DNA from: Halichondria panicea
Taxonomy: Eukaryota; Porifera; Demospongiae; Suberitida; Halichondriidae
DNA: 64,000 nucleotides
Direction of reading: 5' to 3'
Assembly: GCF_963675165.1 (NCBI RefSeq)
Contig: NC_087387.1
Coordinates: forward strand, 371,001 to 435,000
Shown here piece after piece: positions 9,789-22,000 of this stretch; the first letter of the stretch is position 1, and every line of letters starts with the position of its first letter. Below the pieces are notes generated by a model. The model saw only the letters and a program-made list of their open reading frames with translations. It did no database searches and had not been told where the DNA came from. The position numbers were made by a program, and so were the translations under genes.

Positions 9789-12643
9789 ATGTACTCTACT
9801 GATACAACTCCAACCAAAAGTTTCCATATCAATCACATGAACAGCTACGTAATTGACCACATAACTTCCAGGCCAAACTCAACACTAGACTTCACTACTG
9901 ATTCAGAAACCTGTGATCTTTATAGTTGCAGCTTCTACTTTTATTTGGATTGTTCCAGCACCACACAAGTACATGTATATTTTATGCATATGAATCTGAA
10001 ATAGCAAGGGGCTAGTGTGTTTGCACTATGAACATAACAAGCACAGAGGTACTGTACAAGGGGCCAGCAAATAATAATTTATTGTGGAACAGAGTTAGTT
10101 TGTGTACCTGCAACTGGTCTGAGCCTGAACCCAGTGCATGATTGCAGGTATTGAGAGACCTCCTCCAGTTGGGGAATATTGTCCTCCCTGCAGTGAACAC
10201 AGATAGTGGGTGTGTGTGTGTGTGTGTGTGTGTGTGGGTTTGTGGGTACACAGTAGGGTTGTAAGTATACACAAAGAGCAAGCACACACTTTCAGCTTCA
10301 TCTCAAGTGTTTAGCCATGAACATACATGCAAGGATCAGTCAATAGCTTAAAGTGCGATAATCATACCCATGTACGTACACTGCATACAAGGAGCACATG
10401 ACTCTGACTCTTACAGCACTACTGCATTGTAACAGTATAGTACCTGAATCCACAGTTCTCTTGTAGCAGTGGGAAGACATGGTTGTGCTCCTTGCAAGCA
10501 TGAGTAGGGAACAACTTGATCAGCTCACAAAAGATGGTGCGCCTGTGGAAATATTGTTAATAATAATATTGTCGCTGTGTACTTAATCATACTTAGTATC
10601 TTTACAAGTCATTGAATATTAGAATTGATTGTGCTACGCGTAAAATGATAACAATGACAATCATTGGTGGTACCACAGTCGGTATAGTACCACAGTCGGT
10701 ATAGTACCACAGTCGGTATAGTACCACAGTCGGTAGTACCACAGTCGGTATAGTACCACAGTCGGTATAGTACCACAGTCGGTATAGTACCACAGTCAGT
10801 AGTACCACAGTCGGTATAGTACCACAGTCGGTATAGTACCACAGTCGGTATAGTACCACAGTCGGTAGTACCACAGTCGGTATAGTACCACAGTCGGTAT
10901 AGTACCACAGTCGGTAGTACCACAGTCGGTATAGTACCACAGTCGGTATAGTACCACAGTCGGTATAGTACCACAGTCGGTAGTACCACAGTCGGTATAG
11001 TACCACAGTCGGTAGTACCACAGTCGGTAGTACCACAGTCGGTATAGTACCACAGTCGGTATAGTACCACAGTCGGTATAGCACCACAGTCGGTAGTACA
11101 CACACAGAAATATAACTTCAAACTTGAAAGATGCATTTTGTAGTTCCCAGGGAGATATATAAATTTGCAAGTAAGTGTACTGATATTGATTATAGTTATC
11201 TTTGACTTGATATTGCAACTTTGAGAAAAACTTTTGAAAAATATACAATGTGCGCTGCTCACCAGGTGTTGACCTCCTTGTCAGTGTACTCCACATGAGG
11301 TATTGGCTCTCCACTATAGAGGAGAATAAAAATACAACACTTAAAAACATTTTGGTTCTGCAAGTGATTTGGTAAAGATGATTACAGTAAAAAGATGCTA
11401 ACATAGCATTGTATATTGAGTTAGTGAAAGTGTCAATCTTTACCAACACCACTAACTCACTGTTTGTAGAGGTAGGCAATGTCTGCAAACTGTTTTCTCC
11501 TTGCTCTGTACACCTCATCAGTGAAACCCTTTACGATAATTATAGCAATATATACATTACATAGCAATATATATATTACATATTTGCGTAGAAATCATCA
11601 ACGGTCAATTTCATAATTATTCATTAAGGTCATCTCCAACCGGGTGATAACCGCTAATGATTGCAGCTTTGGGCTAGGCTTACAACAAAAAGCACAGCCA
11701 CTTGTTCTAATTTTAAGAAATGCACCACAACCCCTCTCCACCCACTCACTGGATGGTCAGAGTCCAAGTCAGCACCATAGGAGAGGACCTGATTGGCAAA
11801 TCTGTCCAAGTCAGAAATCTTACGAGGAAACCAAGGCACTGCAAATTATAGACAGGCAAAAAGATTTACACAAACACACACACACCTCTTAGAAAGTTAG
11901 CGGACTACCCCCCCCCCCCAGGCCTATTGTGACATAAAGGCCAGATACTCAGGTCCTAAATAGTGTACAAAACAATAATCCCACCTCTGCATACTGCTGC
12001 TCCCCAAATTAACGTGTTGATTTTATACTGTGTACATACAATGTATCACCCCCCCCTAACCTTCGTCCATGCCCGGGTCACGTGACAGGACATTAACGGA
12101 GAGAGAATGTGATTTGAGAGACGAGAGAAGCTCCTCTTTGATCTCAGGGGGACACACACAGTCCACGTAGAAGTCATACTCTGAGCCTGGGTTCGTCTTG
12201 GAGGGACGGGACTCGAGGTGCTTCATGTTGATGCCAAGTTTCTGAGGGGAAGGAGGGAAGCGAATATTAGCATAGGGATAGCTAGCTAGCTATAGCCAGT
12301 AGTTGATATACACATAGTTTTATTGGGAAGAATGGACCAGCCATGTATGTACATTTACACTGATTTGCTAAAATGCTAGCTATGTTATTCCAATCAACAA
12401 ACTACGCTGTTATGGAATTAAATTAAATGGGTTACAGCTGTAGATACATATAATTATGCCTGTATAAGACCTGTAGGTACCTACCTGGAAAGGTTTGAGT
12501 GCGTTGAGAAGGGACCCTTTCTCCTCTCTGAGTGAGAACATGAGTGAGAGGTTACTGCTATTCTCAGCTGAAGGGGCCGGCACGGGTATGTACGAGTCGT
12601 CCCCCGTGTCCATCTTACTCTTCTTCTGGGCAGGAGGGTCCAT
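7238..12643 (-). CDS. PAH: Phenylalanine-4-hydroxylase, complete (aromatic amino acid hydroxylase)
   Basis: Iron- and tetrahydrobiopterin-dependent conversion of phenylalanine to tyrosine in the cytosol. Eleven exons: 12485-12643, 12061-12241, 11750-11838, 11461-11528, 11263-11313, 10444-10542, 10108-10187, 9408-9637, 8891-8986, 8507-8640, 7238-7397. Together they give 448 aa, the usual length for the family. Residues about 35-110 form the ACT regulatory domain ([30 protein letters not shown]). The catalytic core follows: [19 protein letters not shown], then [17 protein letters not shown]. The metal ligands are the two histidines in [12 protein letters not shown] and the glutamate in [10 protein letters not shown] short C-terminal coiled helix ([19 protein letters not shown]) would make the tetramer. 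It shares a 232-bp divergent promoter region with the plus-strand gene at 12875. Phe versus Tyr or Trp preference cannot be decided from motifs alone; overall similarity favours PAH. Confidence 0.93.
7471..8119. mobile_element. Foldback/MITE-type element with subterminal minisatellites, 6-bp target duplication
   Basis: Ends are TACGGTGG and CCACCGTA, and the inverted match continues inward (GAGTGCTACTCTA on the left, TAGAGTAGCACTC on the right). Just inside the ends are arrays of a ~7-bp motif: AGTTGGC/AGTTGGG/AGTTGGT on the left (7494-7580) and the complementary CCAACTG/CCAACTA on the right (7979-8043). CATTTG flanks both sides (7465-7470 and 8120-8125). The duplicated copy A intron has an unoccupied site with one CATTTG (around 2397-2402). 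No transposase is encoded. It sits in the last intron of PAH copy B. Confidence 0.85.
9323..9402. repeat. Near-perfect hairpin in PAH copy B intron
   Basis: The sequence reads CACACACACGCTTAAAAACACTGCCAAGTG, a 4-base loop, then the reverse complement, ending at about 9400 beside the exon 8 donor (9407). The arms are about 30 bp. Copy A at the same place has only one arm (near 3330-3360), so the second arm arose by a local inverted duplication after the segments diverged. Confidence 0.85.
9645..9788. repeat. (TG)n microsatellite abutting PAH exon 8 acceptor
   Basis: About 144 bp of TG with TGG interruptions. On the sense (minus) strand this is a (CA)n tract that runs to within about 10 bp of the CAG acceptor of exon 8 (exon starts at 9637). 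The same arrangement, shorter, is in copy A (3625-3680). Confidence 0.9.
10672..11095. repeat. Minisatellite, ~17/15-bp unit, in PAH copy B intron 5
   Basis: About 25 tandem copies of CACAGTCGGTATAGTAC (17 bp) mixed with a 15-bp variant lacking TA (CACAGTCGGTAGTAC). Copy A has only one such unit at this place (ACAGTCGGTAGTACAC near 4873), so the array expanded in copy B alone. Confidence 0.95.
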
Positions 12644-12874
12644 TTGGCAAACACTGTCTAGCTCTAGCTCTAGTTAAGTTCTCTCTAGCTCTCTAGCTAG
12701 CTTGTTGTGTGAAGAGTATATGAGGGGTGTGGCCCAGGTGTGTCTCACATGACAATCTGCACAAGAACCAGCCCCACCCTTCTTTTGGAAAGGGGGATAC
12801 CCGTAACAATTCACACACGTACCTACACGTGGCCACAAACTGCTCAAGCCTTCAAAAAGTTTGAAATCTCTACT
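12644..12874. promoter_or_regulatory. Divergent promoter region between PAH and the nuclear-type protein gene
   Basis: Only 231 bp separate the two start codons on opposite strands. It contains repeats of CTAGCTCTAGCT near 12658-12705. No clear TATA box was seen. The promoter role is inferred from the head-to-head arrangement. Confidence 0.5.
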
Positions 12875-13902
12875 ATGTCAATGGACGATGCTCTGCTTGA
12901 TGAGTCAGATGAGGTGATATAATAATAATCAGAATTTGTATTGTTGGCTTTGATTTCTTGACTTTTAGTTTTGATACATGTAGACTCTACAGTATAGTAC
13001 AGGTAGTTCAAGTATTAATTGCACTGAGGCCGCATTCCCACACATTGCATTATCATTGTTTTGTACTTCCCTCAGGATCTGACATTGCTGGACGATGAGT
13101 AAGTGCCTTTATACTCTATAGTCACAATCACTTTATTAATATCCACCCAACAGTGCTAGTGAGACTGAGAGCTTGACTGGCTCCATTATTGAACTGCTTG
13201 ACAGCGAGTCTCTGGGATCCTTGAAAGAGCTATTTAAACCATCAACCAAACCTCAGCAACAACAACATGCCTCCCCACCACCTGTACCAGCTGCAGGAGC
13301 CAAGACCACACACGGTAGCTAGTGTGTTTATATTAATAAAATGTACGGTCATCAATGACTATAATAATTCTGAATTGTCTATACTCATTATATCCTACAG
13401 TTCATTTTCATTCTCTATTATTTGTGAAGATGTGTTTGTTGTTTCTCGTAGTCGTGAAGAAGCTCAAGCTCAAAAAGTCCCCACGTTCTCCTACTGTCAC
13501 TAAATCTTCTCAATCTGCCACTGCTGCTGTAGCTCTCAAAAGTCAAGGTATGCAAGCACTTAATCAGTGTGATGATTAAAACGTTTATCCTGCACTTTCA
13601 TATAATATAGCTGTCTTAATAACGAAGCGTCCACGCAAGCGATCAGTGCCAGTAGCTACGATGCCTGATTTAAGAGAAATTGTAAGTTTAATGTTTTGTA
13701 TACTCGTGCAAATATCTCACATACGACCATTCCTGTCTCATCTTAGTTGAATAGAAAGAAGAAGAGAAAGTCTCAACAACTAGGAATGGCGACAGTGAAC
13801 CACAATAATATATTCCCAAATCTTCCAGTGGGGATTGAACTAAATTGCAAAACACACAACAGCAACCCTCTTAATCACATGTATTCTTTTGATCATTTAT
13901 AA
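12875..13902 (+). CDS. Small acidic/basic protein, probably nuclear; family not recognised
   Basis: Six exons (12875-12913, 13076-13098, 13154-13314, 13452-13547, 13611-13681, 13747-13902) join in phase to 181 residues ending in TAA. The N-terminal 60 residues are acidic (MSMDDALLDESDEDLTLLDD) with a short helix-like SIIELLDSESLGSLKELF. The middle is Ser/Pro/Gln-rich. Two strongly basic clusters follow, VVKKLKLKKSPR and TKRPRKRS, then LNRKKKRKSQQ, all consistent with nuclear localisation or nucleic-acid binding. I do not recognise the family. The exon chain is supported by canonical GT/AG sites and consistent phase. The last exon is less certain because its tail lacks recognisable features. 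Confidence 0.6.
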
Positions 13903-14025
13903 TTATTATAATATTCATGTTTTGAAACATTCATGTCTTTCTATCTAGAGGTCATGCCAACTCCCACACATAATAATAATCTATTTTTCTTGAATCTTGC
14001 AAAGAGCTAGCTGCATGGTTTAAAG

Positions 14026-17000
14026 ATGTCTGGTCAAATTGCTTTTGTGTCGATTTGTCTGCTCATTGTGGCTACTGGAGCATGTAAGTTAACCATTAGG
14101 TACATGTATTAGCTAGTTAAGAATTACATGTAATGGTTTCAACTACAACTGTATATGTAGCTAGCCATCCTTATAATCTATTTCATCTTTCCAGCTGCTC
14201 AGAGCTTCAGGTTTGCCACCGTGTTTGGTGATCACATGGTACTGCAGCAGTCTCCCTACAAGGCTGGAGTGTGGGGTTACTCTCCCAGCTGTGAGAATGT
14301 CACTGTCATGTTCGATGGAGCCAAAATGGATGCCACCATCGTCAACTGTATGTATGCATTCAGCTATTTCTGTCAAGTGAAGGCAGCTTATGTACTCAAA
14401 CTATTGTATGGCAGATGGTTGATTAAGTAGAAAAATTTTTGTATAAAAAGCTATATCATTATTTTTACGTCTTTCACTTTATAACTTTTCTGTATAATTA
14501 TAGCCCGTGGTGATGTTAGCATGTGCAAGTGGAAGGTGACTTTGCCTGCAACTACTGGTGGGGCCAAAGCTTTCACCATATCTGCTGTCAACCAAAATCA
14601 AACCATGATCGAGCTCAAAGATGTCCTTTTTGGTGATGTGTGGCTTTGCAGTGGACAAAGTAACATGCAGTTTGCAATGCCACAGGTAAGTACAAACACT
14701 TGGCTTACTAAGTGATTGCATGCTCTCTGGTCCAAATCCAACCATTTTGACTATCAAAAAACACTCCGTAAAATGAATTTAGCGTTATGAAAATTAATGT
14801 GTCAAATTTGCCAATTAATTATTGGAACTGCAGGTGTACAATGCCAGTGCTGAGATAGCTGCTGCCGCTAACTACCCAATGGTGAGACTGTTCACTGCTG
14901 CACTGCAGAGCTCCAACACTCCAGTAGACGAACTTCTTTCCATCGAGCAGAACTGGACCGTTGCCTCACCTGGTAATAACGTAACCCGTGTGCACAGAAT
15001 ATAACCGCTATTGTACGACCTTTGTTTTTGTGTGTGTGAAAATTGTGTTTTTATCGTAGCCTCTGTGGGAGGGAAGGCGTGGGGTTATTTCTCTGCCACC
15101 TGCTGGTTTTTTGGACGTGATCTTTTTGATAGCCTCAAGTACCCCATTGGTAAGTTTGCAGTCGATGATTCATGCCACACCAGAATATACGCCCTATTGA
15201 ATATTGAAAATAATGTGTGTGAAATCTCTCTAAAGGTCTGGTTGATACTGACTGGGGTGGAACACCTGTGGAGGCGTGGTCTTCTCCCGACGCTCTTGCC
15301 AAATGCAAAAAGGACAAAACGGACACTACTCAGAAGTGGAGAAAACAAAAGTACACAATCGTTTTTAGTCCCTTCTTAACTTGTTACTGCTATGAAATTG
15401 CCTTATTAAACAGGGGAGGGGGGGTTGTAGTTAAACAGCCATAACTTGAGTACCGTTGATCCAATGTTAAAAATTTTATGATTTTCTGAAAGCTAAGAAA
15501 AATATATTTCAAATGATGTGTTTAAATTCAAAATTTTGTCGGGGCCCTAATTTGTCATTTTTTGGCCTTGAACCATGGGCTATAATCCATGGTATGTCCA
15601 AATTGGCAAATACTTTTATCTCTTGAATATGAACTTTGATGGTACCATTTAAAAGGTATCATTCTAAGCTTTCAGAAAATCATAAAATCGTTGAAATTAG
15701 ATACACGGAATTCAAGTTATGGCAGCGCCCAACCATTGATTAATAACTGGCTTTACATACATTAGTTTTCGATTGATATTCAAGCACATCATGGTATACA
15801 AGTACACGTATATATCTGACTGAAGTGTATGTGATCAAGCTATCATAACACTTACTGCAGGCCCACCTCATTGACTGGTCCTGGCTCTCCGTCTGTGCTC
15901 TGGAATGCCATGATTGTACCTTTTCTCAATATGACCATCAAGGGAGCTATCTGGTACCAGGGGGAGGCTAACGCAGGTCTGTATTGCATACATACATGTA
16001 TGTACGTTTTTGCCTTGCTATGGACACTAAGCTACCTACTGTACACTCAGACTGTTATAAAAATTATTTCCTTTACTTGTTAAAGCAGCTAGTAGGACCA
16101 AGTGTACATTATTTCTTGCGTTTGTTGTAATATTGAAGCTATGTATAATTAGAGCTGTTACGTGTACAATGCAGGTGCACCTCAGAGCTACCACTGCACC
16201 TTCCCGGCCATGATCGATGACTGGAGAGAGAAGTGGCACTCTTCAACTGACGGGGCTACTGACAATAATATGGGTTTTGGATTTGTTCAGGTTAGAGAGA
16301 ATGGAGCAAAATGTTCAGCTTCTAAATGCGAATTTAATTGCAGCGTACATTTGACCCTTGGTATATCATTACAGTCTATAATAATTATATTTTAGTTGGC
16401 AGCCAATGGCAATAACAACGTGTCTGATACTGGTTTCCCTGACATTCGCTGGGCCCAAACTGCGGACGTTGGATACGTTCCTAATGACAGGTTGCAGAAC
16501 GTGTTCATGGCCGTGGCTATGGACCTCGGTGACCCCACCTCACCCTTTGGTAGTGTGCATCCTCGAGACAAACAAGACGTCGGGGACAGGTTGTCACGGG
16601 CAGCTATGGCTGTGGTGTACGGAGATAAGACTGTCGACTATCTTGGGCCTATTGCCAGCTCAGCAGCAATTGTGTAAGTACATTGAAGAGCTCTCATTTT
16701 GTATAGGAAACTTTGTTGCATAATCGGCTTTTACTTTGTGTACACAAACTGTTTATTTGGGAGCTGGGTACCGACCTTTATACGCAATTTGCCTTCTTTG
16801 GGAGCAGCCTTTACCTTGTGTTCCAAGTCCTCTGTTACCATCGTACGTTCTCAAATATAATACATAATTCAAGATTGTGTTTTATTTTGCAGGAGCACTG
16901 CTGTGGATGGTTTGATCAAAGTGGCGGTAACCTACACTAGTGAAAATCCACTGGAGCTGAAATATCCGTACGGATTTGAAGTTGGCTGTGTTGATGCCTC

Positions 17001-17205
17001 TAATAACAAAAGTATGTGGATCGGTGGAACAGCGAAGTCTGTCAAAGGGAGTCAAACAGCGTTTGTTGAATTTCCTGCTTGTCCAGTTCAGTACACTGCC
17101 AAGATGATTCGCTACTGCTGGCGTACAGATCCATGTACTTTCAAAATGTGTCCAGTATATGCCAAAGACTTACCTTCTCCACCGTTTATTCTAAAGCTTC
17201 CATGA
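14026..17205 (+). CDS. SIAE: Sialate O-acetylesterase
   Basis: Removes O-acetyl groups from sialic acids in the lysosome or secretory pathway. Ten exons (14026-14083, 14195-14347, 14504-14685, 14834-14972, 15060-15149, 15236-15350, 15861-15976, 16175-16290, 16396-16673, 16893-17205) give 519 aa, typical for the family. Residues 1-20 are a signal peptide ([15 protein letters not shown]). FGDHMVLQQ is the conserved N-terminal motif. [18 protein letters not shown] holds the nucleophile serine block, [17 protein letters not shown] and [13 protein letters not shown] are further SGNH-hydrolase-like blocks, and [13 protein letters not shown] carries the catalytic aspartate/histidine region. Many cysteines suit an extracellular or lysosomal enzyme. 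Intron 6 hosts a foldback repeat. The call is firm; whether it acts on sialic acid in this animal is not shown by sequence. Confidence 0.93.
15425..15735. repeat. CCATGG-centred foldback repeat, copy 1 (SIAE intron 6)
   Basis: Left arm GCCATAACTTGAGTACCGTT and right arm ending AATTCAAGTTATGGC are inverted relatives. Both arms carry a TTTTATGATTTTCTGAAAGC-type block, and the centre has CCATGGGCTATAATCCATGG. It belongs to the dispersed family described in the findings. Confidence 0.8.
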
Positions 17206-17397
17206 CTGATGTCACTGTATAGCCATAGTGGAGATAATTAGAACTAGTCTATGTAGGATTGTAGATTAAGTCTCAGTAGTGCATGCTTTTATCCCAATGT
17301 TTTTTGACATAGAAAATGTGTTTTATGTGTATTTCCCTATGTGTTGCGAGCTTGATAAGACTCAAGGATCAAATTTCATTGTGGTAAACGTAAACAA

Positions 17398-17449
17398 CCA
17401 ATCAGATTGCTTGCATTACTGACCAATAAGATTTGACCAGTTTGGCGGG
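17398..17449 (+). promoter_or_regulatory. Histone H3 promoter elements (two CCAAT boxes and an E2F-like site)
   Basis: CCAAT at 17398-17402 and 17423-17427, and TTTGGCGGG (E2F-like) at 17441-17449, lie 95-150 bp upstream of the H3 start. This combination is usual for replication-dependent histone promoters. Function is inferred. Confidence 0.6.
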
Positions 17450-17457
17450 CAATTTGA

Positions 17458-17955
<498 letters not shown>

Positions 17956-17989
17956 GAACTGTGACCCTCCTGCACTGTCTCAACAAACT

Positions 17990-18005
17990 GGCTTTTCTAA
18001 AAGCC
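17990..18005 (+). terminator. Histone mRNA 3' stem-loop
   Basis: GGCTTTTCTAAAAGCC forms a 6-bp stem with a TTCT-type 4-nt loop, 35 nt after the H3 stop codon. It matches the SLBP-binding stem-loop. A purine-rich stretch AAAAAGAATCA about 12 nt downstream fits the U7-pairing histone downstream element. Confidence 0.93.
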
Positions 18006-18761
18006 ACCACATTATCAAAAAGAATCACTTTAATAATATTTATAAGGATGCATCAGCTTCACTTGTTTGAATATACTTTTTTATTACACTATTAAAAGCG
18101 ATTAGTATTCTGTTTAATATTGTCTTCCTAGATTCTCAATGTTGTACTCTGGTACCGTCATCCAAGTTATTGTCTTCCTAGATTCTCATCTGTACTGTTG
18201 CACTCAATTTATACTAGTGTCTATTGTCTTCCTTCTTCTTCCTTGGCATGGCATAGCAATGAATTTATATTTTGTGGGGTGGGAGTAGTGCATGGCTGGT
18301 AATGGTCGTGAAATAAACGGCTGAAAAAATTAATAATTAATTAGAGCAAAGGCTAAAGATGATGATTATTATAAAGCGAGGCATTGAAACACATCAGGAT
18401 CTCAAGTTACTAGATACTAAGCATCCTCTACTTATAATAAAAGGTTGCAAGTCTCGTCCTGCAGATCAGTTATGCTAAACCTAGCTCAGTTTTAGATCAT
18501 TGGTAGAAGTGTCTACTCAAGTCGATTACAAGCAAAATCTGCCTATTGAAAGTACAGCGAAATTGGGGGTGTGTACGTGTATGACTGACTGTACATCCAT
18601 TGTACCTGCAACTCGCAAACCACCAGAAGCCAAAAGAAACATTTACTTGAGCTATATACATACACCACCCACTACTGTAAACTGTTGATCATAGCTGTGT
18701 AGAGTCTACAAGCAGTGCAACACTCATACTGTGATAGTGCCCTTGATTCTTTAGAGGGGCC
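18006..18761. other. Intergenic, no gene seen
   Basis: AT-rich spacer with a direct duplication of TATTGTCTTCCTAGATTCTC (near 18118 and 18169). A 62-codon open frame at 18500-18688 lacks any conserved feature. The last ~100 bp should contain the promoter of the gene at 18762. Confidence 0.6.
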
Positions 18762-19082
18762 ATGGCATCTTTACAATCTCTTGCTGTTCTCGTCTTGTAC
18801 ACAGCTCTACTTATGCCTGGATTACTCGAATCTCCGTTCTATTCATTTGGACGCTCAACGGTAGTATCAGCCGTAGACAACGATGATAGTGACTGTGTGA
18901 TTCTCGATGCATTTAGAAATTCGGATTACAACAAATTTTGTGGATGCTTTCGAGGGGACCTAGGAAAGACTTGTGTTCAAGGGAGTACAGGGGGCATTCC
19001 ATTAACTACACTTCAATGCAAAACAAATTTGGAGACACTGGAACAGGTTCAAAATTTCACAGAGTTCGTCACCTGTCTGTGA
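18762..19082 (+). CDS. Small secreted cysteine-containing protein
   Basis: Single-exon frame of 106 residues. The first ~23 residues are a clear signal peptide (ASLQSLAVLVLYTALLMPGL). The mature part is acidic near DNDDSDC and has six cysteines (C..CGC..C..C..C) that could form three disulfides, and one NFT sequon near the C terminus. An AATAAA at 19316-19321 is well placed. I do not recognise the family. Small secreted single-exon proteins with a similar look occur at 61173-61652 and 61845-62285. Confidence 0.6.
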   Translation: MASLQSLAVLVLYTALLMPGLLESPFYSFGRSTVVSAVDNDDSDCVILDAFRNSDYNKFCGCFRGDLGKTCVQGSTGGIPLTTLQCKTNLETLEQVQNFTEFVTCL

Positions 19083-22000
19083 GTCAGTGTGTGTGAAGTG
19101 TGTGTGTGTGGAGGGGGTGTGTGTGTGGAGGGAGGTATGTGTATTGTAATATTATTATGTGTGTGTGTGGAATGTATTGTGTTTTCTATTGTAAAAGGTG
19201 ATTGTTTTGAAGGCAGATGCTTTGTTTTTGTAGCATTTCTCCCACACTTTTGCTTTAAGTTATTAGCATTCTTTTCTGTATTACTCTAATCAAAGCTAAA
19301 TCGATTAAGTACTATAATAAAACAATTCCGTCAGTCGGTTGTTGTCTAAATGCCACCTGTGCATTTCTTTGTGGTATAAACACTCCACGCTTGACTTGGT
19401 CTCTCTCATGGGATTTCCTCTTTATAAGTATACAGTATCTGATTAAATTGTCAAAGTGTGTATCCCATTTACAAGAAACCAATGGCACTAATGTGTTAGG
19501 GAGGCCATTTTGCTGGTGAGAGCTGTAACCTATTAATAGGTACTGTAATCATGCTATAGCCTTATAGGCACATTTTCAGTCATGCGTAACACCCAAACAA
19601 AAAACGTTATATAATTATCGCTATATGCAGCATATCTGATTCTCATTTCTTCCATTCATTCATAGAATTGGTTTATAGCTATAACTATTATATAGCTTCT
19701 CTGCGTCAAAATAAACACTGTTTGCATACATAATACGTATGCTCTGTATATAGCGATTCATTCGCTCAATGTCAGGTATGTGCATTGTCGTGCCTCATTA
19801 ACCGACTGTTAAATTTATATGTCATCATCAATACTTGTGTGCTGTCTTGCTCCCCTTTTGTCTATAATGCCTGCCCCACTTCAGTGGGCTACATGTGGGC
19901 AGCATCTTGAGACAATGTGCTAAGTGGAAAACTATACGATCCTTGTCAAATAGATTTATTGACCAATCAAGTTGTTGCCTTATTAGTCTAGTCTTCTTCA
20001 AAGACAAGAAAACTGTCAAATTCTATAATATCCCAATTTCTTATAATTATCTCCATTTCAACCCAAGTTTTCCGTGCTAGTAATTATTCGATCTTAGTAA
20101 AATAGGAATGCAGCCATTCAGTTACAGAGCTCTACGTAATTAAGTCGCTAAACCTGTCCTGAGAAAGTATATTTATAACAGCCTGGCTAGAAGTGATAGC
20201 CCGAGGACGTGTGTTTGTGCTTTGAACCTAAACGGTGAGCCGGAAAGTGGGAAACATTACCTGTGTGTGTGCACATATCCTCATGCTTTACATACTTATA
20301 TTATTAGTGTTACGGATATCGATATTATGATATTATGGCTAACACCTGTATTTATCCCCTTGGGATAGAGGGCATGTTATTCGTTACTACAGAAGAATGG
20401 TGCACACTCTCAAGGAAATATATTATGTTACCTTTAAATAACTCCAAATTGACAGAGGTAGAGCAATATAAACGGTAGTACCTACGTTAAAATAATTTTG
20501 TAAAATTGAGGGTTAACGTTTCCCTCTCTAGGGAATGTTCTCTCCCTGTTTGCTAGTAACTTGATAGACCTGTTAGAGCATGATCATGTGTTGGAGGGTG
20601 GTCTATGCATCTGTTGTCACCTCATACTGTCAAGTAAGCTTGTAGGAGTATTGGCGCGCGTTGGTGGTCATCTTTCCTGCCCTTAGATAGTATTCCAATC
20701 ACCGTCTGATACTGTTGCATCTCTTACGGTACAATGTATATAATCTGCGGCTAGAGTTTCTGATTGCTCTAATTAGTGTGTTTGTGTTACCTAAATACGG
20801 ATCATTTTGATCATATTTTTAGTGTGTCTTTAATGGTCGTAATTTGAGTTGTGTTTAGATCAACTAGTTGTTCCAGTGTGAATCAACCATTACATGTGTT
20901 ATTATATAAAAGGAACAGTGCCGGTTGAGTCCCCGCTAATTGAACGGCGACATAATCATGGCTTACACAGCTTTATTTGTACAGTATTTGCTATAAAACT
21001 TCTATTTCCAGCTACGTATAAATTATTTGTAGACAACTAAGATTCCAGGAATGTCCACCCCCACAGATAATTAGCCCTGAGGGTTTGTAACATGTGTCTA
21101 GATCTTATCTTAATATCACAATCTTATACCCACCTAAAAGGCTATGTTCGTCCTAAGTATTAATTGTGGAATTCCTAATGGGAATCGGTCAGCTGTGGTC
21201 GCGTGGGACTGCCTGTGTGGTCTTAAAGAGAGAGGGGGCCATTGTCTGCTTACGATTGTCCTGCATTCCACAAAGGACCAAATCTCTTGTGGTCTCAATC
21301 ACTCTGTTTATTAGGCGTGCAGTAATCGTTCTTTTGTGTATTTCATTGCAACTTGATTTTAGGGTTAGATCAAAGACCTCGTGTCTTGCTGTGTTTGCTA
21401 GTGTGTGACAGTGCAGCTGGTAATATCACTAATTACCTATAATTATTATGTGACTTTCGAACAGTGGATTGCATAATACAATACACCACTTTTGACTATT
21501 TTAAGATTATACAAAATAACTTACAACATTGTACACTGTAAAACAATAGTCGGTTGTGTACTATGAACACTCTCTTTATGTGCTCCTGTATACAATCATG
21601 ATTGTATGTATATTCGTGTGGGTGTGGGCGATCACTCAGTCACTCCTCCATTGTATAAAACTAACACACAAACAAACACAGTGAATTCAGTTAGAGATGT
21701 CAGCGCATGTGTAGTTAATTAAATTCATAGCTCAAGTGTTTGACATGTATATTTTACTTGCAAGCAGGTGGCTGCATGCCTGCATGCATGTGCTCTTGTT
21801 TTGTTGTTACATATTTTTACTGTTATATTATTTTGTTTACAAGTATTAAAAATCTGAGATCGTTTGAAAGTAAGTCTATATTGACCTTTGGCAGGACTTG
21901 AACTGTGCATCATGAGTACATGAGCCACTGCATACAAAAGGATGCTTGTAAATAGCTTGTAAATAGCTTGTATTTAGCTCGTACCAGCTGAGCAAGAGCT

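Noticed and set aside
10602-11518. Repetitive protein-like frames with [14 protein letters not shown] units
   Set aside because: Translation of the 17/15-bp minisatellite in a PAH intron; no start, splice or domain support.
14161-14376. Minus-strand frame [14 protein letters not shown]
   Set aside because: Antisense shadow of SIAE exon 2.
18500-18688. 62-codon frame between H3 and the secreted protein gene
   Set aside because: No signal peptide, domain or clear promoter; low-complexity content only.
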